Counted from the first letter of the stretch, positions 44,732-53,447 are shown. The stretch: 64,000 nt of DNA from Acetobacter sacchari (GCF_017377715.1 NZ_JAFVMF010000013.1:1-64000); one strand, 5' to 3'. Made by a program: numbers and translations. Notes: a model not told the origin generated them from the sequence alone.

Positions 44732-45490
44732 TCAGACACAGGCTGCGGTCCGCATCTCGTTGACGAGGGCGTCGAGCGCCTCGCCGTTTGGTGAGACGCC
44801 ATCAACGCACATCCAGTTCTGTCGAGAAACCAGCCCGTAAGCCTCATCGCAGAACTGTCGCATGAACGCGTGAGACATGCGCTTCTGTTCGCCCCACGTA
44901 TTCAGATAGAGCCAGTCCGCGTCGTAACCATGCAGCCAAACGCAATGCCCGCCCGCAATCGCATTGTTACGATCAGGCGTGTAATCCCAATCACCGCACC
45001 CGACGACACAAGCCCATTCCGGAAGCGACAGCCCGATATAAAGACCGCCCAAAAATGCAATCGATCGCTGTGCGCCTGCGACATCCTGTGGATTCACGAA
45101 CCCATAAGCCGTCAGATAGTCCCGCGTCTGTCCAGGCCGCTCATACCCCTCCACACGCCAGCGCTCGAGCACGTCAACTTCCACAGCGCCCCGATCAGTT
45201 GACGGAATATCGGGGTTAAATCCAGACTCTGCGCCGTAATTGTCCATTACCTGAGATTCGCTCAGCAAAACCGGCGCCTGCGCCGCCCCGGTCCATGTTC
45301 GGATCGCGCTTGCGACGCCAACCTGCGTACAACACCCGTAGCGGTCATTCGCCCACATTGGCCACGATACGTCCGTGGCCCAGTTCGCGGACAGCGGCGG
45401 AACTGGCAACGCCGCTGCAAGAGGCTCCGCCATGCGAAAAGTGCGCAAATCATGGCGAGCCGGAAGTTTACCTAGTTTTCTTGTGATCAT
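44732..45490 (-). CDS. papain-like (C1-type) cysteine-peptidase-fold protein
   Basis: The 252-residue protein begins ITRKLGKLPARHDLRT, an opening seen in a family shared by proteobacteria and phages. It carries a papain-type set: Cys in NDRYGCCTQVGVASAI (near residue 55), His in GGHCVWLHGYDADWLYLN, and Asn in NTWGE, then RMSHAFMRQFCDEAYGLV. The order Cys-His-Asn matches C1 peptidases. There is no signal peptide. The ATG overlaps the stop of the preceding lipoprotein gene by four bases. Peptidase activity is likely from motifs but the family has no firm role; a lysis or toxin function is possible. Confidence 0.7.
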   Translation of the reverse strand: MITRKLGKLPARHDLRTFRMAEPLAAALPVPPLSANWATDVSWPMWANDRYGCCTQVGVASAIRTWTGAAQAPVLLSESQVMDNYGAESGFNPDIPSTDRGAVEVDVLERWRVEGYERPGQTRDYLTAYGFVNPQDVAGAQRSIAFLGGLYIGLSLPEWACVVGCGDWDYTPDRNNAIAGGHCVWLHGYDADWLYLNTWGEQKRMSHAFMRQFCDEAYGLVSRQNWMCVDGVSPNGEALDALVNEMRTAACV

Positions 45491-46053
45491 AGTCCATTTT
45501 CTTTTTGTGAAAGTATATTGTCTGCACTGTAATTTTCTGGCAAAGACGTTCGATCCGGATATTTCAGACAATCTCGCACGAGCGGCGCGCAGGCCGCGTG
45601 CGCACCAAACAGCAGCGACGACGTGCCGACATAATGCAGGCTCGCGATCCGTCCCCCGCGAACACGCGCTGTCATGCGGCATGATTCTTGCGCGCTCGCC
45701 GTCACAGACGGTTTCAGCAGATCACCGAGCAAAGGCACTGAGCCAGTTACGGACGGGGTCGTGATTGTCACCGGAGCGAAAGTCAAAACCCAGTCGTCGT
45801 GTCCCACACGCATCCTCTCCGCAGGCTGTCCGGCGCAGGAAACGAGATCTGGCAGGCTGACACCCACAAGGTCGCGCCTGGCCTGCCCCGGAAGCTCTGA
45901 ACAGGATGAAAGAAGGATAAAAAAAGCGCTTGTCAAAGCATAGGTTCGGCTCTCGCCCGAACGACGCCGTCTACGCTCGGCGCCTAAACGCCCGTCATGG
46001 GCCGAGGGCAATGCTTCCGCATCTCGCAGTTGGAGGACTGCGCGGGCAGGCAC
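45487..46053 (-). CDS. putative lipoprotein of the exported module
   Basis: The start is unclear. The frame is open from a GTG at 46053 (188 codons), but the recognisable protein begins with an Arg-rich stretch and then LTSAFFILLSSC, a short hydrophobic run ending in a lipobox, so a nearer TTG start is possible. The mature part (about 130 residues) has LVGVSLPDLVSCAGQP, then a beta-rich body with IASLHYVG and two late cysteines (CAPLVRDC). This SLPDLVSCAG type of start recalls small outer-membrane-assembly-like lipoproteins. It overlaps the papain-like gene by four bases. Confidence 0.6.
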   Translation of the reverse strand: MPARAVLQLRDAEALPSAHDGRLGAERRRRRSGESRTYALTSAFFILLSSCSELPGQARRDLVGVSLPDLVSCAGQPAERMRVGHDDWVLTFAPVTITTPSVTGSVPLLGDLLKPSVTASAQESCRMTARVRGGRIASLHYVGTSSLLFGAHAACAPLVRDCLKYPDRTSLPENYSADNILSQKENGL

Positions 46054-46068
46054 GCTGCCAGCCCCAAC

Positions 46069-46620
46069 TTACAGTGCGACGCCAAGCACATGAAGCGCCT
46101 GCGCCTCACTCATTGGCGTCGCACCCGCAGAGGCGCCGGATAGCAACGCGCGAAACAGCGCGATAACTGTCTCAAGCGCGTTCAGCGCTGTCGTGGCGTC
46201 ATTTCGCACCGCCGTTGACAGAGCCGAACCGGCCCCCTGAATCGCGGCGTCGATCGAACTCGCTACTGTCGAAAGGTCTGAGAGCAGGCTGTCGACACGC
46301 GTTTTCCAGTTCGTGTCGTCATAGGTGATCGTTACAGTCGCGCCCGCCGCCGAGCTAAACGCCGTCAATGCGGCGACCAGAGCCGTCTCCGCCACCTCGA
46401 TCGTCGGCAGATAGGGCGTCAACGACGCCACGCCAGCAGCGAGTCCTACAATCGTCGCAGCGCCATTCAGGCCCGCCTGACCATAAGCCTGCAGCTTGGC
46501 TACATTCAGAGTAATGGCGGTAACGCCGCCGGTGGCCGTGACGGTGCAGGCCGCCGCAGTCAACGCAACTCCTACAAACGCAGAATTACGCAGAAATGAG
46601 CGGCGAGAAAAATTGGACAC
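46069..46620 (-). CDS. putative Tat-exported lipoprotein, helical
   Basis: A GTG at 46620 with GGAGAGC 6 bases upstream starts a 183-residue protein. SRRSFLR at about 5-11 is a twin-arginine motif, followed by a mild hydrophobic core and LTAAAC, a lipobox. The mature part is Ala/Thr/Ser-rich and predicted largely helical, without further cysteines (VAKLQAYGQAGLNGAATIV, then long Ala/Leu repeats). Family unknown. Its stop lies 15 bases before the next frame, so it heads a three-gene run with the lipoprotein and papain-like protein. Confidence 0.6.
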   Translation of the reverse strand: MSNFSRRSFLRNSAFVGVALTAAACTVTATGGVTAITLNVAKLQAYGQAGLNGAATIVGLAAGVASLTPYLPTIEVAETALVAALTAFSSAAGATVTITYDDTNWKTRVDSLLSDLSTVASSIDAAIQGAGSALSTAVRNDATTALNALETVIALFRALLSGASAGATPMSEAQALHVLGVAL

Positions 46621-46817
46621 GGAATGCTCTCCACGAAGAAAGCCGCCCGGAGAGAGCGGCTTGGTTCGCAAGAGTATCTGTCTCGAAAGCCCGTATTCGG
46701 CTGACGTGGCGTGCCGCGGCTTGGAGCGTGCTATCCGCCCTGTTCCGGATTACCGTGCACTATGAAAGACAAGAGGGTAACCGCGAGGAAACTGGTCGGC
46801 GTAGGCCAGCGCGCCAG

Positions 46818-47285
46818 TTACGGCGTTGCGCGGCGGAAGCGGATGATACTGCGCGTGAGTTTATCGGGCATCCAGTTCGGCATCTTCCGCCAAGGCGTCA
46901 CCACGTCCGCATGATCACGGCCATCCAGAACAACCTGACGACGCTGTTCGGTTCCTACCCAGTCGGGAGTCCACGCGGTCTCGACGCTGGTGATCCAGCA
47001 GTTACCCTCAATGCGATACCGCCCGATATAGGCCACGAGGGTCTTCATAAGCTGAGCCCGCCCCGCGTCGGTGTTGGAGAACTCGCGCCCGCTTCCCTCC
47101 AGATTGAAGGCGACCCAACCGCTGTCGGTGAAGATGACGCGGCCGCGCGGTGAAGCCCCCATGGCGTCGATCGTGCGGAGAGTGTCCTTCTCTTCCACCT
47201 TGTAGGACACGAGCTCCCACGTTCCGATCAGTCTGCTCCGAAGTTCTTCGCCTTCACACACCAGCTCATCACTCAAAATCGACAT
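46818..47285 (-). CDS. lipocalin-like domain protein
   Basis: The 155-residue protein matches the lipocalin-like family PF13924: LIGTWELVSYKVEE near residue 18, then GRVIFTDSGWVAF, GRYRIEGNCWITSVETAW, RRQVVLDGRD and a C-terminal RSIIRFRRA. This is a small beta-barrel, often encoded next to regulators or polyketide genes, without a set function. GAGGTGATGGC precedes the ATG at 47285. There is no signal peptide. It is divergent from the LysR gene across about 190 bases and may be its target. Confidence 0.75.
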   Translation of the reverse strand: MSILSDELVCEGEELRSRLIGTWELVSYKVEEKDTLRTIDAMGASPRGRVIFTDSGWVAFNLEGSGREFSNTDAGRAQLMKTLVAYIGRYRIEGNCWITSVETAWTPDWVGTEQRRQVVLDGRDHADVVTPWRKMPNWMPDKLTRSIIRFRRATP

Positions 47286-47474
47286 GCCATCACCTCGACA
47301 CAGCCCTCTCCGGGCAGTCGTCGTCAACCGCACCGGAAGCTTCATCACAATCTGTTGTAGTAGGTCCTTTAATGCTCCCGTTGATTGCGCTCGAGTAGTG
47401 CTTTTTTGGGAAAAAAACTATTTACAAAAATGCAAAAATAAACCCGAAATGCGCTCCAGGGAGAAGTGTCCATC

Positions 47475-48392
47475 ATGGCGGATGACCAGACAGGGGATCT
47501 GCGGTTCTTCATATCGCTCATCGAGGCAGGGAGCCTGACCGCAGCGGCGCGTAGTCTCGGCAGTTCGCCCGCAGCTATATCGCGTCATCTCGCGCGACTG
47601 GAAAAGCGTCTCGGCAGCACATTGGTGATCCGCAACACAAGACATTTTGCGCCGAGCGAGACTGGTCGGGTCTATTATGAAAACGCTCTGGGTATCGTTG
47701 CCGAGATAGATCAGCTTGAAAGCGAAATTGCCGCCGCGGCGCATGCGCCAAGAGGCTCTTTGAACGTCGGCGCTCCCGTCGAAATCGGTCGCTATCAAAT
47801 AGCTCCCTTCATCGAAGCATTCAGCCTGAAGCACCCCCAGATCAATATCAGCCTCGCCGTCGCCGCCGAAGGCCTCCACAATTTCAGCGACTGCCTGGAC
47901 GTGATCCTGCGCCTCGGGATGCCAGACGAAGCCGGCGCAGTCGTCACGCGACTGGCCTCCACCACGCGCGTACTGTGCGCATCCCCATCCTATCTCGCCC
48001 GCCGCGGAGTTCCTGCCACCCCCAAAGACCTACTCGACCACGATTGCCTCTGCCTCGTCCGCAACAAAACAATGACATTGTTAAATAAATGGGTGATAGG
48101 CGATGAGATGGATACCGATGTAATTTCTGTAAAACCACGACTTTCAACAACAAGCGCAGAAATACTTCACGACTGGATTCTATCTGGCCAAGGAATCGGC
48201 TACAAACTTCTCTGCGACGTCCATAAAGACCTCGAAAATGGTCGACTCATACGCGTTCTGCCGAATATGAGAGGCGAGACTATTGACCTCTACGCTGTGC
48301 AACCGACAAGACAGCATGCGCGAGCCAGCGTTCAGGCTTTCTTACGAGAACTCAAACCTCACATTCAAAACCTCGGATTTTTCTATTTGTAA
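47475..48392 (+). CDS. LysR-family transcriptional regulator
   Basis: The 305-residue protein has the winged helix at its N-terminus (FFISLIEAGSLTAAARSLG, SSPAAISRHLARLEKRLG) and a two-lobed effector domain of the CrgA-like subgroup, with RGSLNVGAPVEIGRYQIAP and SGQGIGYKLLCDV. The ATG at 47475 is chosen over a GTG three codons earlier; GGAG lies about 12 bases upstream. It is divergent from the lipocalin-like gene, a common layout for a regulator and its target. The effector is unknown. Confidence 0.9.
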   Translation: MADDQTGDLRFFISLIEAGSLTAAARSLGSSPAAISRHLARLEKRLGSTLVIRNTRHFAPSETGRVYYENALGIVAEIDQLESEIAAAAHAPRGSLNVGAPVEIGRYQIAPFIEAFSLKHPQINISLAVAAEGLHNFSDCLDVILRLGMPDEAGAVVTRLASTTRVLCASPSYLARRGVPATPKDLLDHDCLCLVRNKTMTLLNKWVIGDEMDTDVISVKPRLSTTSAEILHDWILSGQGIGYKLLCDVHKDLENGRLIRVLPNMRGETIDLYAVQPTRQHARASVQAFLRELKPHIQNLGFFYL

Positions 48393-48773
48393 TTTCCAAA
48401 ATATAAATCTAAATATATTAAATTTTTCTCTATTTTTCTAATATATAAAATATACAATAGATAACTACATCGATGAAAAACCCCAAATTTCTGACAGTTA
48501 CTACAGAATCTTGCGGAGCTCATCCTCCCCACCACGACCAGTTCTCGCCATGAACCAAAAAGCATCCGCGTCCACCAACCATCCGCAGCTATCGTAAAGA
48601 CTGAGCCGCCAGATTCAGGTAGTCACGCTCTCAAATAAATTCTTCACAGGCGTTAAGTCCGCGTCGACGATTTTGTTTGCAAATGACGACGCGGAATTCA
48701 GTGGCCGTGCAGCCGTCAGTTAATGCTGCCCCAAGCCCGGAGCAGCCAACAGAAGTCCTGCATTGTTCTCCCG
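48393..48773. other. AT-rich gap after the LysR gene
   Basis: The first 80 bases are almost only A and T. The rest has no supported gene; the plus-strand frame from 48677 is a shadow of the RcnB-like gene. No T-run hairpin was found. Confidence 0.4.
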
Positions 48774-49151
48774 TTACGGGTGCGCCAAAGCGCCAGCCAC
48801 TACTGCCGAGATTACCCCGGTCGCAACGGCTGTCAGCAGGAATGAATTCCCGTCGTGAACCCAGCGGTACCCGTAAGGCGGCGCATAGAGGCCCGGATAA
48901 CCGCGCCAATCGTTCACCCATGGAGAACCGCCGTAATAACGCATTCCTGATCGCCACATCGGAGGGCGCATAGGGGCTGGCGGTGGCGCACGGAACCGGC
49001 CCGGACCTCCGCCATGCCGCAAATGGTTAGGGCCGGGGCCGGGGCCGCGACCTGAACCGTGCCAGCCACCCGGAGCGGGCTGAGCCTGCCCCTGAACCGG
49101 CAACGTCACACACAATGCGACCATAGTAACGACGGCAGCTATCGATCTCAC
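48774..49151 (-). CDS. exported RcnB-like protein
   Basis: A GTG at 49151 with GGAGG 6 bases upstream starts a 125-residue protein. A signal peptide (RSIAAVVTMVALCVTLPVQGQA in two parts) is followed by a Gly/Pro/His-rich linker. A C-terminal part contains YRWVHDGNSFLLTAVATGVIS, the YRWV...G..LL.A..TG.I pattern of RcnB proteins. RcnB in E. coli is a periplasmic factor in nickel and cobalt balance, but many family members are untested. No metal exporter gene is nearby. A slightly longer TTG start (49163) is possible. Confidence 0.7.
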   Translation of the reverse strand: MRSIAAVVTMVALCVTLPVQGQAQPAPGGWHGSGRGPGPGPNHLRHGGGPGRFRAPPPAPMRPPMWRSGMRYYGGSPWVNDWRGYPGLYAPPYGYRWVHDGNSFLLTAVATGVISAVVAGALAHP

Positions 49152-49445
49152 TACGACCTCCAAAAAATGCCACAGACCCGCAATAGCGCAACAATATGGA
49201 GAAATGCTGGCAGACGAGCCTTGAGAGCGCTTAATCAGGCCAGCGTTCGCCGATCCGACTATGCGCCGCCAATCACACCCGCGCGATCAGATCAGTCATA
49301 GCTTTCAAATCTATTTCGCATAACATATATACGGAAATGCGTCCCGTCCCAACCGGACGCAACTTCCGCAAGCATCCCGTGAAAGCGCCGAGGACTCCTG
49401 TGATGAGCCTCGACGCCTTCTGCGCGCGCCAATGGCGTGATGAGG

Positions 49446-50288
49446 CTAGCTTCGGCCACTCAACAGAAATCGATCAAGTTCTTCGTCCCTACGAAGTTCA
49501 GAGACCTGAAGGCCGGGAAAGGGTTTTACGCCCGCCACCCGAGCCAGTGCGTCGAGCCCTACTGCGTTGCATCCGTATTGCCCAACGTTGCGGCACACGA
49601 TGACAGACACCGCGTGTCTTCCGGGCGCATAGACGGCCTTCCAGACTGACGAAGGGACGCGAATACGATCGGCGCCGACGACGCCAAGCGGCTCGCGAAA
49701 GGCAGGGCCGGTAACGACATAAGCCGCGCCCTCCCGCTTCACGATACGTCGCACGTTTCGCTCGATTTCGTTCCAATGCCCCGAATTCAGAACGATCGCC
49801 TGAGGCACAATATTCGACAGGGCGAATGTTTCTTCCCGACCCGATCTCGTCGTGGCGTCGCCCGACGGGGCCAGATGCCCCATGGACCAACCTGAACGCT
49901 TATAATCGGATCGTGTCGAGCGAACGGATCGCGGCAGCCTCATATCCTCATGAAAACGTCCCCGCCCCTTCAGATTTTCTCCCTGAATGACGCCTGCTCT
50001 TGTAAGCCGCTCTGCACTCCAGGCTGGCTCCCGATCTTCTGCAGAGTAACCGCTGGCAAACTCCGCAGAGCAGAGGAGAATCAGTTGCCGATCAGATTGC
50101 GGCCCCCTCCTCGCTGCGAAATGCTCAGGGCATGCTGCGAAAACCGCCACCGGCAGCATCGCTGCAATCGCGGCGACCAACGGCGCGGTCGCGCCAGGAA
50201 AGCACCGATGAGTCGACTTTGACGCGACGACGCACGCAAGTCGTAGAAGGCTCAGGATCACGCCGCGTTGCACAAATGTTCTTTGCAA
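49446..50288 (-). CDS. exported DNA/RNA non-specific endonuclease (NUC1 family)
   Basis: The mature protein matches the beta-beta-alpha-metal nucleases: SDYKRSGWSMGHLAPSGD (catalytic His in MGHL, where many relatives have DRGH), FALSNIVPQAIVLNSGHWNEIE with the metal Asn, VVTGPAF and VPSSVWKAVY. A hydrophobic segment around residues 33-52 ending VFAAC is a signal peptide or lipobox. The N-terminus is uncertain: the frame opens with TTG at 50288 and starts with about 30 residues of basic leader, and no good ribosome binding site decides. It probably degrades nucleic acids in the periplasm or outside. Confidence 0.82.
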   Translation of the reverse strand: MQRTFVQRGVILSLLRLACVVASKSTHRCFPGATAPLVAAIAAMLPVAVFAACPEHFAARRGPQSDRQLILLCSAEFASGYSAEDREPAWSAERLTRAGVIQGENLKGRGRFHEDMRLPRSVRSTRSDYKRSGWSMGHLAPSGDATTRSGREETFALSNIVPQAIVLNSGHWNEIERNVRRIVKREGAAYVVTGPAFREPLGVVGADRIRVPSSVWKAVYAPGRHAVSVIVCRNVGQYGCNAVGLDALARVAGVKPFPGLQVSELRRDEELDRFLLSGRS

Positions 50289-50329
50289 TTCACCTACGAG
50301 AAAGCGTCCTTACCCCTGCCCCCAAAACT

Positions 50330-50557
50330 TCACGAGCGCGAAGAGCGAAACAGAGCCCATTCCTCAATGATCCGGCCATCCGGGAGGTGGCAATACCCGG
50401 TCTGACCATCAGGCTCTTTTCTGATCTCCAGCGCTCCGCGTTGCTTATGGCAATACACCGACGCTGGATTCGCCATGCCTACCGCCGACGGATGCTGCGC
50501 GGCGCCGCATCCCGCGATGCCGCACGCCACCGCTGCAGCACAAAACAAACGCTTCAT
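50330..50557 (-). CDS. DUF333 lipoprotein
   Basis: From ATG 50557 the 75-residue product has a lipoprotein signal (KRLFCAAAVACGIAGC, lipobox IAGC) and one DUF333 domain: ANPASVYCHKQRGALEI, then GQTGYCHLPDGRIIEEWALF. The two Cys of the domain are conserved in the family. DUF333 proteins are small periplasmic or outer-membrane lipoproteins, sometimes labelled hemolysin-related without proof. It lies about 40 bases upstream of the nuclease gene on the same strand. Confidence 0.82.
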   Translation of the reverse strand: MKRLFCAAAVACGIAGCGAAQHPSAVGMANPASVYCHKQRGALEIRKEPDGQTGYCHLPDGRIIEEWALFRSSRS

Positions 50558-50714
50558 GAAAAAAATTATCCAAAACAGAGAGCGCTGAAGACACACATCC
50601 TAAGGCCGAGGGCAATTCTTGATCGGCGACGTCAACAAACTCCAGAAAACGCTTCCTGAAAAACAGCGAAAACAATCTTGCTCGTTTGCTGACGCGGCAT
50701 TCGAGTTGCGGCCA

Positions 50715-51881
50715 TCAACCCGCATCCTCCTGTTTATACGGTGAGAATTCACGCAAGGCCTCCGCTTCCCCAATCATCGCCATGCGCTCATGATCAAGAA
50801 ATTCGGCTACCGCGTTTCGCAATCCCTGATTTTCTATCCAGTGTGCCGAATGCGTAAAACTTGGAACATAACCGCGCTGAATCTTGTGATCACCCTGAGC
50901 GCCCGCCTCGACGCGCGAAATCCCATTTTCTATAGCGAACTCTATCGCTCTGTAATAGCACAATTCAAAATGCAAAAACGGCCACTCGCCGACGCATCCC
51001 CAATTCCGCCCATAAAGCGCGTCGCGCCCCAACAGGTTCAACGCCCCGGCGACGGGCTTGCCGTCATGATCGGCGATCATAAGCACCACGCTGTCGCCCA
51101 AACGGGCCGACAGCAAAGAGAAAAATTCGCGCGTCAAATACGCGCTGCCCCATTTTCGATCGATGGTCGATTGGTAGAACTCGAAAAATGCATCCCATAG
51201 AGCTTCAGAGATGTCGCCGCCGCGAACCGCGCGAAACGTAAGGCCACACGCATTTGCATCCCGCCGCTCCCGCTTCAGAACCTTTCGTTTTCGCGACGCC
51301 AAACGTGAAAGGAAATCGTCGAAGCACGCGTAACCGTCATTATGCCAATGATACTGCACGCCCAACCGCTGCAGCCAACCGCGCTTGCCCAATGCGTCAT
51401 AATCCTGCTCCGTGCAGAACGTCACGTGGCAAGAGGAAAGCTCCAACTCTCTACATACCTGCGCGAGACCATCCGCCAACGCGTCTCGTGCGGACGATGC
51501 GCCCCCCGGAGCCAAGAGTTCAGGTCGGACCAGCAAACGCGGCCCTGGAACTGGAGAAAACGGCGATGCCACCTGCAGCTTAGGATAATACGCTCCTCCG
51601 GCTGCCTCAAACGCACGGGCCCAACCATGGTCAAACACATATTCGCCGTATGAATGCGCCTTGAGATATGTCGGAGCCACCGCGACCAGACACCCCTGTC
51701 CATCGTGCAGAGCCGCATGACGGGGCAGCCATCCAGTGCGTGGCGTCGCTGAACCGCTGTCTTCAATCGCCGACAGGAAAGCATGGCTGACGAAGGGATT
51801 ATCGTCGCCCGCACAGGCGTCCCACGCCTCCGGAGAAAGCCCCCGAATAGAATCGTGAAGCGTGAGCGCCCACGCCGTCAT
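50715..51881 (-). CDS. FemAB-like GNAT acyltransferase (DUF482)
   Basis: The 388-residue protein matches PF04339, a double-GNAT family related to FemAB peptidyl transferases: NPFVSHAFLSAIEDSGS near residue 27, GWLPRHAAL, SYGEYVFDHGWARAFE, the middle KVLKRERRDA, and the C-terminal block GRNWGCVGEWPFLHFELCYY, RVEAGAQGDHKIQRGY. Substrates are unknown; peptidoglycan or small-molecule acylation has been suggested. The ATG shares one base with the ridA stop (TGATG), so it is coupled to ridA. Confidence 0.88.
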   Translation of the reverse strand: MTAWALTLHDSIRGLSPEAWDACAGDDNPFVSHAFLSAIEDSGSATPRTGWLPRHAALHDGQGCLVAVAPTYLKAHSYGEYVFDHGWARAFEAAGGAYYPKLQVASPFSPVPGPRLLVRPELLAPGGASSARDALADGLAQVCRELELSSCHVTFCTEQDYDALGKRGWLQRLGVQYHWHNDGYACFDDFLSRLASRKRKVLKRERRDANACGLTFRAVRGGDISEALWDAFFEFYQSTIDRKWGSAYLTREFFSLLSARLGDSVVLMIADHDGKPVAGALNLLGRDALYGRNWGCVGEWPFLHFELCYYRAIEFAIENGISRVEAGAQGDHKIQRGYVPSFTHSAHWIENQGLRNAVAEFLDHERMAMIGEAEALREFSPYKQEDAG

Positions 51882-52345
51882 CAGACGATCTCGAACATGC
51901 CCTCGACCTCGACCGGAGCGTCGAGCGGAAGGGAAGGCACCCCGACGGTCGAACGCGCATGACGGCCGACATCACCGAACACTGCGACGGCGAGATCCGA
52001 CGCGCCATTCATCACAGCCGCATGCGCGGTGAAGTCCGGCGTGCAGGAGATAAATCCGCCCAAACGCACGACCTTCGTGACCTTCGACAGATCGCCCACG
52101 GCCGCCTGCAACTGAGCGGCAAGATTGATGAAGCAGAATTTCGCGGCCTCGACGCCAGTTTCGATCGACACTTCCCCGCCAAGCTTGCCAGTCGCCAGCA
52201 ACTTGCCATCCTTGAGTGGTAGCTGGCCGGAAATCACGATCAGCGAACCCGAACGCGTCCAGGACACGTAGTTGGCGACAGGCGTCGCGGGCGTGGGCAG
52301 AACGATCCCCAACGCGGCAAGACGAGAAGAGGGAGTTTCAGACAT
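51881..52345 (-). CDS. ridA: RidA-family enamine/imine deaminase
   Basis: RidA proteins hydrolyse reactive 2-aminoacrylate and similar imines. The 154-residue protein is of the longer YjgH-like type: LAALGIVLPTPATPVANYV, GSLIVISGQLPLKDG, INLAAQLQAAVGDLSKVTKVVRLGGFISC in parts, and STVGVPSLPLDAPVEVEGMFEIV with the late Glu. AAGGATCG precedes ATG 52345. It is cotranslated with the FemAB-like gene and lies 111 bases after the HIT gene. Confidence 0.9.
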   Translation of the reverse strand: MSETPSSRLAALGIVLPTPATPVANYVSWTRSGSLIVISGQLPLKDGKLLATGKLGGEVSIETGVEAAKFCFINLAAQLQAAVGDLSKVTKVVRLGGFISCTPDFTAHAAVMNGASDLAVAVFGDVGRHARSTVGVPSLPLDAPVEVEGMFEIV

Positions 52346-52456
52346 TGAACGATCCTTCATATTCGGAGCCGCACCTTGCGGCCTCACCCCGACATTGACC
52401 CGGCGCCCGGCAGCCAGGGCTCCGCCAGACGGGCGCTTCCAACGCCACAGACGAAA

Positions 52457-52831
52457 TCAGCCGATCAGCGCGCCCAGAGGACCGCCGCCGAGCAGATGCG
52501 CGTGATAATGCGGGACTTCCTGCCCCGAGTTCGGCCCCACGTTCATGATCACGCGATAACCGTCCTCCTCAAGCCCCAGTTCGCGCGCGATCGAGCCCAG
52601 AGCTCGATTGAAGCCGACGATTTCCTCTCCTGAGGCTTTCGCGCTGAAATCCGCGAATGAGACGTATGCGCCCTTCGGGATCACCAGGATATGCGAAGGC
52701 GCTTTCGGTCCAATATCGTGAAACGCCAGAACCCAGTCATCCTCATAAACCTTGTTGCAAGGGATTTCCCCTCGCAGGATTTTTGCAAAAATGTTCTGGG
52801 GATCGTAAGGCCCGATACCGCTTACCGCCAT
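52457..52831 (-). CDS. HIT-family nucleotide hydrolase
   Basis: The 124-residue protein has the histidine triad HYHAHLLGG near the C-terminus, after NIFAKILRGEIPCNKVYEDD and PKAPSHILVIPK. It belongs to the HinT/PKCI-like branch that hydrolyses purine phosphoramidates. AGGAAGACAGG precedes ATG 52831. It lies 49 bases after hisE; next-door HIT and hisE genes are common in alphaproteobacteria and may share a transcript. Confidence 0.92.
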   Translation of the reverse strand: MAVSGIGPYDPQNIFAKILRGEIPCNKVYEDDWVLAFHDIGPKAPSHILVIPKGAYVSFADFSAKASGEEIVGFNRALGSIARELGLEEDGYRVIMNVGPNSGQEVPHYHAHLLGGGPLGALIG

Positions 52832-52880
52832 CCTGTCTTCCTCCATACGCAAAAACTGTCCGCCGCGGCGTCAACGCCGA

Positions 52881-53447
52881 TCAGGATTTGACGGGAACGC
52901 GGGACGCCTTTTCCTCGATTCCACTCGTGCCCTCGCGACGCGCCAACTCGGCCCATACTTCCGCCGGGGTCACGCCCGCATCCACCCACATGACGATCAG
53001 ATGGTAGAGAACATCCGCACTCTCTCCGATCATCTCATGGGAGCGTCCAGCAACAGCCTCAATAAGACACTCGACCGCTTCCTCGCCGAACTTCTGCGCG
53101 ATCTTGCGCGTGCCGCGCGACAGAAGACGCGCAGAATGGCTGATCGCGGGGTCCGTATCGCGGCGGCTCGTCACCACGTCGAAAAGACGATCCAGAACGC
53201 TCGCGTCGATCGCCGAATCGGGCGCAATTCGGACATCCGAAGACTGCGACGTGTTTTTTCCAACACGCGCCTTGGTTTTGGCCTTCCCCTTGCCTCGCCC
53301 CTTGGCGAGAGCCGTCGCCACGCGCGCCTTAAGTGACCCGGTCGCAGGCGCGGCCTCAATCGAGACGGCGTCAACACCGGCGCTCCGGCGCTTTTTCGCA
53401 GCGCCGGCGGTCTTGGCGGAACTTTTCTTCACAGGCGTCTTGGCCAT
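52881..53447 (-). CDS. hisE: phosphoribosyl-ATP pyrophosphatase with basic N-terminal extension
   Basis: HisE carries out the second step of histidine synthesis. The catalytic domain is at about 80-188: [42 protein letters not shown] in parts, and [17 protein letters not shown] with the metal-binding Glu and Asp. The typical protein is about 105 residues; here about 80 Lys/Ala/Arg-rich residues precede it ([34 protein letters not shown]). These resemble histone-like tails. GGATGTGAG lies before ATG 53447. It is 84 bases after hisF. Confidence 0.93.
   Translation of the reverse strand: MAKTPVKKSSAKTAGAAKKRRSAGVDAVSIEAAPATGSLKARVATALAKGRGKGKAKTKARVGKNTSQSSDVRIAPDSAIDASVLDRLFDVVTSRRDTDPAISHSARLLSRGTRKIAQKFGEEAVECLIEAVAGRSHEMIGESADVLYHLIVMWVDAGVTPAEVWAELARREGTSGIEEKASRVPVKS

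Noticed and set aside
48677..48973. 98-codon plus-strand frame
   Set aside because: Antisense to the RcnB-like gene and without a recognisable domain.
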